Positions 18,440 through 26,073 of a stretch of 64,000 nucleotides of DNA are shown here, one piece after another. The stretch is from positions 1 through 64,000 of the forward strand of contig NZ_VJZT01000005.1 of the NCBI RefSeq assembly GCF_007097245.1, read 5' to 3'. The translations under genes and the position numbers were made by a program. How positions within the stretch are numbered: the stretch's first letter is position 1; each line of letters opens with the position of its first letter. The notes beneath the pieces were generated by a model. The model had not been told where the DNA came from, made no database searches, and worked only from the letters and a program-made list of their open reading frames with translations. The DNA comes from Flavobacterium restrictum (GTDB lineage Bacteria; Bacteroidota; Bacteroidia; Flavobacteriales; Flavobacteriaceae).

Positions 18440-18775
18440 CTAATCGACTTTAATTTTTCTGGATTCCTTGATGGATTTTGGAGAGCGACTGCCGTGAAAA
18501 GCTCTCAAAACTTCTATTCTATGCGGTGTAATTCTGTAAATGATAAGATAAGAACCAAAAATTATATTTCGGTATTTTTTAGTTTTTGTTTCCAGATGAC
18601 GGCATTCTGGATGGAGTAAATAATGCGTTTCGACATTAGCAGTAATTAGTAACAACTCTTCAAAAAAGGATATAGCTGCTTTTTCTCCAAATGTAGCTTC
18701 TCCATATTCAAAAATATCTTGAATATCCTTGTAATAAAAAACAGATTTGACTACTTTTTTCTTTGTAATCTCCAT
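18440..18775 (-). CDS. RelE/ParE-family toxin
   Basis: A 111-residue toxin of the RelE/ParE fold. The central and C-terminal strands carry the usual signature (YRNIIFGSYLIIYRITPHRIEVLRAFHGSRSP), with Arg and His near the end of the fold. Members either cut mRNA at the ribosome or poison gyrase; sequence alone does not decide which. Its start lies inside the 54-codon antitoxin gene just upstream, so the two are translationally coupled. It is convergent with hepT, so two TA modules lie back to back. Confidence 0.85.
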   Translation of the reverse strand: MEITKKKVVKSVFYYKDIQDIFEYGEATFGEKAAISFFEELLLITANVETHYLLHPECRHLETKTKKYRNIIFGSYLIIYRITPHRIEVLRAFHGSRSPKSIKESRKIKVD

Positions 18776-18915
18776 TTATCGAATCTAATTTTAAACTCCT
18801 CTACTGATAAAAATTCTCCCTCTTCTGCCTCTTTTATCAACGACGCCAGTTTCTTTTGAGACATTGGTTTGCCCGGCATGGCGAGATTGTTTGCGTTTTC
18901 GTTTTTTGTTTTCAT
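18751..18915 (-). CDS. small antitoxin of the RelE/ParE pair
   Basis: A short gene of 54 codons, below many gene-caller cutoffs. It starts ATG at 18915 and ends TAG at 18751. The protein begins MKTKNENANNLAMPGKPMS and ends KIRFDKWRLQRKK. It is charged, with an amphipathic middle (KKLASLIKEAEEGEFLSVEEF) that resembles toxin-neutralising tails of ParD/RHH-type or short Bacteroidota antitoxins. It overlaps the toxin start by 25 nt. It has no obvious DNA-binding domain beyond the short N-terminal part, so autoregulation is uncertain. Confidence 0.8.
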   Translation of the reverse strand: MKTKNENANNLAMPGKPMSQKKLASLIKEAEEGEFLSVEEFKIRFDKWRLQRKK

Positions 18916-19079
18916 AATTGGCATCTATCTTACTTATTATCAAATGTATAAAAATAGTTTCAATAAAGTATTCTTTTAGAACTATTTTAGAATTTCTAAA
19001 ACCAAATGTACTTTAGCCTTTTTTAAGCACGTATCCTGACCAAGTATTTACTAATTGCAATTGCTTTTAAAACTCCATT

Positions 19080-21347
19080 TTAGTTCAAACTTGCTTTGTA
19101 CATTCTCGCTTCTTCCCAACTAAATTTTCCGTTGTTTTGCTCCATCAACACGTTCAGGGATTCCTCTTTGTAACCCAAGAAAGCGGTTGCCAGTTCCTGT
19201 ATTTTATCCTCGGGCAAAACTTCCGAAATTGCAACGGCTTTAGTCTGTATCAATTTTACAAAATGACCATAAATCGTTTGTTTGGTCAATACACGCAGGG
19301 TTGCAATATCCTCGATAGATTTTTTCTCGACCCACAAATCATAGGTTTCTTGAACGGTAGATTTTTTGGGTTCTTTGGTAGCGGCTTTTTTTGAGGAATA
19401 GCGTGTGGCATCTTTATCGTCTTCAATCAAAGTGACATTAGTTGCTTTGAAGGATTCAAAAATGGCTTCGGTGATTTTTATTTTGTACTGTTTAATTTCC
19501 GCAGACGTTAATTTTTCTTTCGAAATCGTTTCGCCAGCAACCACGGTTTCGATTAATAATTTGGCTTTCATTAAGCGCAAAACGGCTTTGGTTTGCAGTT
19601 CTTCCAGAAGGATTAATTCGTCGTAGAATGTCTTTGCCATTTTTACGCGTTTCACCTCTTCTATTTTCCACAAAATTTCATACACCAATTGATTCATTGG
19701 TTTCAAAAAATAGTAAAAAGCGGCCTGAATACGTTCCGAAATATGGTTTAAATCAACGGTTTCAGGCGCAAAAAGCTTGTTTAATTGGGCTATGAATTTT
19801 TGGGATGGTTCTAGAAGTGCGGCCATGGTTTCGAACTGATTTTTGGCCCAGGAAGCTTGTTTCGATTTGAAGCTGTTTTCAGTAATATCACCATAACTAA
19901 AACGGTGGTTGCGCCATTCTTGAGCCAAATCAAACCAATCAAATGTGGTAATGAGGTAATTGTGAATGAAGTTTTTGGTTTCAAAGTGTAGGGCATTCGC
20001 CAAAAAGGAATCGGAGGCTTTGTTGAGCGCATATTCCATCACATCTTGATCATTCGAAATACCGTTCATACGCAACGGAGAAAGCAAAATTAGCCCGTCT
20101 AAAGCACGCAAACGAGACAGCGCCACATACGCTTGTCCAGGCAGAAAAACCTGCGAAACATCGAGCGCAGCTTTGTCAAAAGTCAATCCTTGGCTTTTAT
20201 GTACCGTGATTGCCCAAGCCAGTTTGATAGGATAATGCACAAAAGAGCCCAAAACTTCTTCTTCGATTTCCTTGGTCATTTCATCCACTTTGTACCGTAT
20301 GTTTTGCCATTCGTATTTTTCGACTTCGATGGTTTTGTTTTCTTCAGGGAAATGAACGAGGATTTCTTGGCTAGAAAGGGACTTGATAATTCCCATTTTG
20401 CCATTAAAATAATTTTTATCAAAGGACAAATCGTTTTTTACAAACATAACCTGTGCTCCTACTTTGAGTTGCAATTCGGCCTCAACGGGATAAATTTTAT
20501 CTGGAAAATCGCCTGTAATTTCGGGTTTATACACTACTAATTTTCCGTCAAGATCCGCCAATGCTTGCGTATTCATAGCATCGGCTTTATTGTTGTGAGT
20601 GGTCAAGGTGATATAGCCTTTGTTGGCTTTTAAATCAAAATTGGGTTGTACGTATTTATTCAAAAACTGAATATCCGTAGCCGAAATTTGATTGTTGCGC
20701 AAATTATTCAAAACTGCGATAAAAGTATCATCCGTTTGACGAAAAATTTTGGACAGTTCAATATACAAAGGCGGGTTTTGCTGCACCACATGCGAATGAA
20801 AGAAAAATTTTCCTTTGTAATACGTTCGTAACGTTTTCCATTCTTCGTCTCTAATTACGGGTGGCAATTGCAATAAATCGCCTATAAATAACACTTGAAC
20901 ACCGCCAAAAGGAGTGTTTTTTTTGCGAACAGTTTGCATCATAAAATCCATAGCATCCAATAAATCAGCGCGAAGCATACTGACTTCATCAATGATTAAA
21001 AGCTCCATGTTTTTGATAACCGCTTTTTTTAAACCGCTCATTTTAAAATGCCTGCGCAAAGTAGCTCGGGTTTCGAACTTGGTACTTTCTGAAAATTGTG
21101 GTGCGGAATTGTCAGGAATAAAACCGCCAAAAGGCAATTGAAACATGGAATGTATGGTTACGCCACCTGCGTTTAAAGCGGCAATTCCTGTGGGGGCGAC
21201 CACAACGGTATTCTTGTGCGTGGTTTGAATGATTTCACGCAAAAGCGTGGTTTTGCCCGTTCCTGCTTTTCCTGTCAAAAATACAGATCGTTGGGTTTGA
21301 TTGATGAATCGTAAGGTGTAAGCAGCGGCTTCGGAGATGGTTTGCAT
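19080..21347 (-). CDS. PIF1-like helicase with C-terminal helix-turn-helix
   Basis: A superfamily-1 helicase of the PIF1/RecD group, 755 aa. Walker A (GKAGTGKTT) is at residues 26-34, Walker B-like IIDEVSM at about 115-122, and the C-terminal helicase motif HKSQGLTFDKA near 384-394 with VALSRLRAL following. Beyond the helicase core, the last 250 residues include a helix-rich region and a winged-helix-like segment (TVQETYDLWVEKKSIEDIA) similar to the domain at the end of RecQ-type proteins. PIF1 enzymes unwind G-quadruplexes and stalled forks. It stands alone on its strand. Confidence 0.88.
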   Translation of the reverse strand: MQTISEAAAYTLRFINQTQRSVFLTGKAGTGKTTLLREIIQTTHKNTVVVAPTGIAALNAGGVTIHSMFQLPFGGFIPDNSAPQFSESTKFETRATLRRHFKMSGLKKAVIKNMELLIIDEVSMLRADLLDAMDFMMQTVRKKNTPFGGVQVLFIGDLLQLPPVIRDEEWKTLRTYYKGKFFFHSHVVQQNPPLYIELSKIFRQTDDTFIAVLNNLRNNQISATDIQFLNKYVQPNFDLKANKGYITLTTHNNKADAMNTQALADLDGKLVVYKPEITGDFPDKIYPVEAELQLKVGAQVMFVKNDLSFDKNYFNGKMGIIKSLSSQEILVHFPEENKTIEVEKYEWQNIRYKVDEMTKEIEEEVLGSFVHYPIKLAWAITVHKSQGLTFDKAALDVSQVFLPGQAYVALSRLRALDGLILLSPLRMNGISNDQDVMEYALNKASDSFLANALHFETKNFIHNYLITTFDWFDLAQEWRNHRFSYGDITENSFKSKQASWAKNQFETMAALLEPSQKFIAQLNKLFAPETVDLNHISERIQAAFYYFLKPMNQLVYEILWKIEEVKRVKMAKTFYDELILLEELQTKAVLRLMKAKLLIETVVAGETISKEKLTSAEIKQYKIKITEAIFESFKATNVTLIEDDKDATRYSSKKAATKEPKKSTVQETYDLWVEKKSIEDIATLRVLTKQTIYGHFVKLIQTKAVAISEVLPEDKIQELATAFLGYKEESLNVLMEQNNGKFSWEEARMYKASLN

Positions 21348-21646
21348 GGGCGTATATATAATACTGCTAAAATATTGAAAATTTGAATTGGTTTTGGATT
21401 TTAAAGCAACAATTATTAACTCAAAACCGAAGGGAAAATTGGAGTTTTGATGCTTATGTTGACTGCCAATACTGTTTAATAAATCAAAAAACTTTGGTTT
21501 ACTGCCAAATTCCCGAGCCCCGATTATTTCACATAATTTTTATTTTAATCGGAGTTTAGTGAACTTGTTTGTGGTGGAAACCCTTGCTTCTAAAACCGAA
21601 TTTTTCTAGGAGTAAGGTTGTAACGCAAAGCGGGAATTAGCTCCAA
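21348..21646. other. intergenic region without recognised features
   Basis: About 300 bp upstream of the helicase. I find no gene, RNA or strong inverted repeat. Confidence 0.5.
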
Positions 21647-21686
21647 AAAAAAACCTTCGAACTTGGTGTAGCCGAAGGTTTTTTTG
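21647..21686 (-). terminator. intrinsic terminator of the Skp-like gene
   Basis: Arms AAAAAACCTTCG and CGAAGGTTTTTT flank a 13-nt loop, directly after the stop codon of the Skp-like gene. Confidence 0.85.
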
Positions 21687-21702
21687 GAATTATTAGGAAC
21701 AA

Positions 21703-22257
21703 TTATTTTTTAGCTTCTTCCTTTGGGGCCGCTGCTTTGTACTTGTCATTCAATTCTTTGATGATGTCTTTGGTAATGTCAAATTTGTCTTCGGCATATA
21801 GTATTGATGCGGCATCGCCTGTTCCGTAGATGTAGGCATATCCTTTTTCTTTACCATACGTTTTGATGAATTTTTTTACGCCACTTACTAGTGAATCCAT
21901 TTCTTTACCACTTTCTTGTTGCAATTCTTGTGCTAATTGTTGTTGTGCATAACTCAATTGTTGCTCTCTTTTTTGCAATTCGGCGCCTTTTTGTTGTGCC
22001 CAAGCTTGACCATTTGCTTGTGCTTGTGCTTGGAAACCTGCTGCTTCTTGTTTGAAACGATTTACTTCGGCTTGCAATTCTCTTCCTTTTTCCTCTGCTT
22101 TAGATTTGTATTTTGCTTCTAAATCTTTGGCTTCGGTATATTGTTTCATTAATTCAGAAGTATCTACGTAAGCTGTTTTTACTTCTTTAACTTCTGTTTT
22201 TTTATCGCAAGACACTATTGAAATTGCAAGTGCAAGGATAAGTAATGATTTTTTCAT
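21703..22257 (-). CDS. OmpH/Skp-family periplasmic chaperone, lipoprotein form
   Basis: A Skp-like protein, 184 aa from the ATG at 22257 (MKKSLLILALAISIVSC). Skp binds unfolded outer-membrane proteins in the periplasm with coiled-coil tentacles. The long helical, Gln/Lys-rich middle (about 45-125) matches. The signal ends in a lipobox-like SIVSC followed by Asp-Lys, so this member is probably a lipoprotein, unlike soluble E. coli Skp. An upstream in-frame ATG would place 11 extra residues before the signal and is unlikely. Confidence 0.85.
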   Translation of the reverse strand: MKKSLLILALAISIVSCDKKTEVKEVKTAYVDTSELMKQYTEAKDLEAKYKSKAEEKGRELQAEVNRFKQEAAGFQAQAQANGQAWAQQKGAELQKREQQLSYAQQQLAQELQQESGKEMDSLVSGVKKFIKTYGKEKGYAYIYGTGDAASILYAEDKFDITKDIIKELNDKYKAAAPKEEAKK

Positions 22258-22499
22258 TTGGGTAAATTTATTTTTTAGTATGAGTGACAAAAATATAAAA
22301 AAATAGTTAGCATCGACAAAAAGTTTGAAAAATGCTGATTTTTTATACTATCAATTTTTGTTATTGCTTTTTATTTTTAAATAAATGATTCTAATTGAAA
22401 TTGACTTCCGTAGCTTTTGCCTAATGATTTATTCCAAAAAAAAGACATAAACACCTGTTTACACGCAAAATCTTCTTTAAAACAAGCTTAAAATCAATT

Positions 22500-23348
22500 T
22501 TAGCTATTTTTTAGGATATAAATGTGTGAGGAATACTCCAAATTTCGTTTTGCTTTAAAATTAGATTGCAAACCAATGCAAAATGCTTTGATGTAATTCA
22601 TTTTTCCAGTTTTGTATTTCTCGGAAAGCAAGCTTACATAAAACGAATCAAATTTCATAGGAAGCACTTTATCTAGTTTCATATTCTCTTTCTCAAAAAG
22701 TAATTGAATCGCTTTTTTGGAAAAATGCCAAAAGTGAATGGGCACATCGTAAGCGGCCCAAAATTTTCCGTAATGTTTTGCATCAAAAGATTTGAAATTA
22801 GGAACAGCTATTAGCAACGTTCCATCAGGTTTTAGCAAGCGTTTTAATTCTTTTATTTGTTCGTCTAGATCAGGAACGTGTTCTAAAACGTGCCACATCG
22901 AAATCACATCAAAAGAATGATTTTCTAATTCTAAAGTTTTTTCTACAAAAAAAACGCCTTTGTTTTTCGCAATGGATTTGGCTTTATCGCTTGGTTCTAC
23001 TCCTACTGTTTGCCAACCGTCTTTTTGGGCGACCGCCAAAAAATCACCAGTTCCTGCACCTATATCTAAAATTCGTCCTTTATGAGGTTGTTGCGCATTA
23101 ATCAGCTCCAATTTATTTTTTAGGGCAATTCCTTTCACAAAATGATAAGCTTTTTCGAATACAGATCTTTTCGAATCGGTATGCGAAATATAATCTACGC
23201 TTTCGTAATACTTACCTAAATTGGCCAAACTCGGTTGCGGATGCGTATGCAACATATCCAAAGTTTCATCATAATACAACTCAAAAATCTCTTGAGAAAC
23301 CGAATAATCTTTTACAGTAAGAAAGTGTTTTTTGTTTGAAATAGTCAT
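22500..23348 (-). CDS. class I SAM-dependent methyltransferase
   Basis: A 282-residue methyltransferase. The SAM motif I is ILDIGAGTGDF (about 93-103), followed by the acidic VGVEPS and the post-motif SMWHVLEHVPDLDEQI, as in the Methyltransf_11/23 and UbiE/3-demethylubiquinone-like families. The substrate is unknown. Related proteins in Flavobacterium act in cell-surface sugar or quinone methylation. It is downstream of mnmG on the same strand, with a parS-like site in the gap between. Confidence 0.85.
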   Translation of the reverse strand: MTISNKKHFLTVKDYSVSQEIFELYYDETLDMLHTHPQPSLANLGKYYESVDYISHTDSKRSVFEKAYHFVKGIALKNKLELINAQQPHKGRILDIGAGTGDFLAVAQKDGWQTVGVEPSDKAKSIAKNKGVFFVEKTLELENHSFDVISMWHVLEHVPDLDEQIKELKRLLKPDGTLLIAVPNFKSFDAKHYGKFWAAYDVPIHFWHFSKKAIQLLFEKENMKLDKVLPMKFDSFYVSLLSEKYKTGKMNYIKAFCIGLQSNFKAKRNLEYSSHIYILKNS

Positions 23349-23402
23349 TTATTTATTTTACTCTTTTTTAAAATTACCAATAATACCAAGCCTTAACAAA
23401 AT

Positions 23403-23418
23403 AGTTTCACGTGGAACA
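23403..23418. other. parS-like site 1
   Basis: AGTTTCACGTGGAACA matches the palindromic parS consensus (TGTTnCACGTGnAACA) at all but the first base. It is downstream of mnmG. Confidence 0.75.
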
Positions 23419-23492
23419 AAATGATTTTAGATTTCGGAGTTTAGATTTTAGATTCCTCACATAATCTTAAATCTGCATTCTTAAATATAAAA

Positions 23493-25364
23493 TTACCTGC
23501 CCATATAAATCAAAAGCACCGAAACATCACTTGGGGAAACTCCACTTATCCTAGAAGCTTGCGAAATAGTTATGGGACGAATCTTGGTTAATTTTTGCTT
23601 GGCTTCTATTGACATCGATTTAATTTTATTGTAATCAAAGTTTTCTGGAATTTTGACATCTTCTAAACGAGTTAGTTTGTCGGCGTTATTTCTTTCCTTT
23701 TCGATGTAACCCGAATATTTAACTTGAATCTCGGCTTGTTCCATAATTTCTTGATCCAAATCATTAGCGTCAACATATTCTTTCACCTTTTCGAATTGTA
23801 GCATATCCTCCAAATTTATTTGAGGACGAGAAAAAACCTTAAACATTTTATCTCCTTGCGAAATTAAAGCAGTATCCTTTGCTTCTAAAACAGGATTTGC
23901 TTCCGCCATCGTGACGCTTGTTTCTTTGAAAAAAGCCACCATTTTTTCGGACTCTTTCAACTTATGCTCCATGCGTCGCAAGCGTGCTTCTGATGCCAAA
24001 CCAATTTCAAAAGACATAGGCGTTAACCTAAAATCAGCATTGTCTTGACGCAACAACGTTCTATATTCCGCACGAGAAGTAAACATTCGATACGGCTCTT
24101 CGGTTCCTTTGGTAATTAAATCGTCGATCAAAACCCCAATATAAGCTTCATCTCTTTTTAAAATTAGCGGTGCTTTTTCGTGGACTTTTAAATGCGCGTT
24201 AATTCCCGCCATCAATCCTTGCGAAGCTGCTTCTTCATATCCTGTTGTTCCATTTATTTGACCTGCAAAATACAATCCTTCGACCAACTTGGTTTCTAAA
24301 GTATGCCTTAATTGTGTCGGCGGAAAATAATCATATTCGATGGCGTATCCTGGACGAAAGAATTTCACTTTTTCAAAACCAACTACAGAACGCAACGCTT
24401 TGAACTGAATATCCTCTGGTAATGATGTTGAAAAACCGTTTACGTAAACCTCACAGGTATTCCAACCTTCTGGTTCTACAAACAATTGATGTCTTTCTTT
24501 GTCAGCGAAACGATTAATTTTATCTTCGATAGAAGGGCAATATCTTGGGCCAAGACTTTTTATCCGACCATTGAACATAGGCGAACGATCAAAACCTTCT
24601 CTCAAAATAGCATGAACATCCAATGAAGTGTAGGTCATGTGACAAGACTTTTGAAAAGCCAATGGTTTTGTCAAATCCGAATAGGAGAATTTATCCGGTT
24701 TAGCATCTCCTTTTTCTTCATTCATTTTTGAATAATCCAGCGAACGACCATCAACTCGTGGCGGCGTTCCTGTTTTCATTCGTCCCGCTTGAAAACCAGC
24801 ATTAACTAAATCTTCGGTAATTCCGTAGGCCGCACTCTCGCCTGCCCGACCACCACCAAATTGTTTTTCGCCAATATGAATCAAACCATTCAAGAAAGTA
24901 CCATTGGTTAACACAACGGATTTTGATCTGATTTCAACTCCTAAAGAGGTTCTAATTCCTTTTATTTTTCCGTTTTCAATAATTAAACCTTTCACCATTT
25001 CTTGGTAAAAATCAAGATTTGGTGTTCCTTCGAGCATCATTCGCCATTCTTCGGCAAAACGCATTCGGTCACTTTGCACTCTTGGCGACCACATGGCAGG
25101 CCCTTTGGACTTGTTCAGCATCTTGAATTGAATTGCAGTTCGATCCGAGACAATCCCTGAATACCCACCAAGCGCATCAATCTCCCGAACAATTTGCCCT
25201 TTGGCAATACCACCCATGGCAGGATTACAAGACATTTGAGCAATGTTTTGCAAACTCATTGTAACCAATAAAGTTTTAGAGCCTAGGTTTGCAGCCGCAG
25301 CCGCAGCCTCGGAACCTGCATGACCCGCACCAACCACTATAACATCGTATTCTTCTTGAAACAT
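23493..25364 (-). CDS. mnmG: tRNA uridine-5-carboxymethylaminomethyl modification enzyme MnmG (GidA)
   Basis: MnmG with MnmE adds the cmnm5 group to U34 of several tRNAs, using FAD, methylenetetrahydrofolate and glycine. The FAD-binding motif VVGAGHAGSEAAAAA begins at about residue 10. The family signatures CNPAMGGIAKGQIVREIDALGG and GRAGESAAYGITEDL follow, and the length (623 aa) is normal. The gene is flanked on both sides by parS-like sites. In many bacteria gidA lies next to oriC and the parAB genes, so the association may be ancestral. Confidence 0.97.
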   Translation of the reverse strand: MFQEEYDVIVVGAGHAGSEAAAAAANLGSKTLLVTMSLQNIAQMSCNPAMGGIAKGQIVREIDALGGYSGIVSDRTAIQFKMLNKSKGPAMWSPRVQSDRMRFAEEWRMMLEGTPNLDFYQEMVKGLIIENGKIKGIRTSLGVEIRSKSVVLTNGTFLNGLIHIGEKQFGGGRAGESAAYGITEDLVNAGFQAGRMKTGTPPRVDGRSLDYSKMNEEKGDAKPDKFSYSDLTKPLAFQKSCHMTYTSLDVHAILREGFDRSPMFNGRIKSLGPRYCPSIEDKINRFADKERHQLFVEPEGWNTCEVYVNGFSTSLPEDIQFKALRSVVGFEKVKFFRPGYAIEYDYFPPTQLRHTLETKLVEGLYFAGQINGTTGYEEAASQGLMAGINAHLKVHEKAPLILKRDEAYIGVLIDDLITKGTEEPYRMFTSRAEYRTLLRQDNADFRLTPMSFEIGLASEARLRRMEHKLKESEKMVAFFKETSVTMAEANPVLEAKDTALISQGDKMFKVFSRPQINLEDMLQFEKVKEYVDANDLDQEIMEQAEIQVKYSGYIEKERNNADKLTRLEDVKIPENFDYNKIKSMSIEAKQKLTKIRPITISQASRISGVSPSDVSVLLIYMGR

Positions 25365-25435
25365 TTGATTTCAGATTTTTGATTAAAGATTTTTGATTTC
25401 AGATTTACTGAATAAAAACCAGTATATTAAATTAT

Positions 25436-25451
25436 TGTTCCACGTGAAACA
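25436..25451. other. parS site 2, perfect match
   Basis: TGTTCCACGTGAAACA fits the parS consensus at every position. It lies in the mnmG-ybeY gap, inside a degenerate tandem repeat of about 70-80 bp. Confidence 0.88.
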
Positions 25452-25509
25452 TTTGATTTCGGATTTTTAATTTCAAATTACGCAAACAAAAACCAACATA
25501 TTAAACTAT

Positions 25510-25525
25510 TGATCCACGTAAAATA
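25510..25525. other. parS-like site 3, degenerate
   Basis: TGATCCACGTAAAATA differs from site 2 at three positions but sits at the same place in the next repeat unit, 74 bp on. It may be a decayed ParB site. Confidence 0.6.
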
Positions 25526-25577
25526 TTTAGGTTCAAATTTCTGACTACCGAATTCAAATTTTAAATCAAAAATCAAA

Positions 25578-25593
25578 TGTTCCACGTGAAACG
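25578..25593. other. parS site 4
   Basis: TGTTCCACGTGAAACG matches the parS consensus except for the last base. It is 68 bp from site 3. Confidence 0.82.
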
Positions 25594-25653
25594 TTTGGTT
25601 TCAAAGTCATTGTTTTTGAAAATCGAAAATCGTTAATCAGCAATCGAAAATCC

Positions 25654-26073
25654 TTATTGTTCCACGTGGAACAGGGCGATTTTTTCATCTTCTTTGGAGC
25701 GCATAAGCAATTCGTCGACTTCGCCTTTGTCTTTATAGCCGCAGTAATGAAGGATTCCATGAACCAAAACCCGCTTTAATTCGGCTTCAAAAGAAACTTT
25801 AAAATCAGCAGCATTGTCAACAACCCGTTCAATAGAAACAAAAATATCACCATTCAATTCATTCCCCATAGAATAATCGAAACTAATAATATCCGTTAAG
25901 GTATCATGGTTTAGGTACTCTAAATTGATTTTGTGCAAATATTCATCGTCACAAAAGATATAATTAATCTCTCCTTCTTTCTTGTTTTCGGAAACAATTA
26001 CTGCCGACAACCATGAAGCGATTACTTCTTCGTTATCTAAAACAAACGCTGATTCGTAATTAAAATTGATCAT
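25654..26073 (-). CDS. ybeY: rRNA maturation endoribonuclease YbeY
   Basis: YbeY is a zinc-dependent single-strand endoribonuclease needed for 16S rRNA 3'-end maturation and ribosome quality control. The protein is 139 aa. The metal motif reads HGILHYCGYKDK, giving H105 and H109; the third histidine of the usual HGxLHLxGYDH is replaced, as I recall for other Bacteroidota YbeY proteins. The start ATGA overlaps the stop of the DUF4175 gene, indicating translational coupling. A parS palindrome is embedded in its C-terminal codons. Confidence 0.92.
   Translation of the reverse strand: MINFNYESAFVLDNEEVIASWLSAVIVSENKKEGEINYIFCDDEYLHKINLEYLNHDTLTDIISFDYSMGNELNGDIFVSIERVVDNAADFKVSFEAELKRVLVHGILHYCGYKDKGEVDELLMRSKEDEKIALFHVEQ
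25658..25673. other. parS site 5, perfect palindrome
   Basis: TGTTCCACGTGGAACA is a fully palindromic 16-mer match. It lies inside the last codons of ybeY and encodes LFHVEQ there. Confidence 0.88.
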
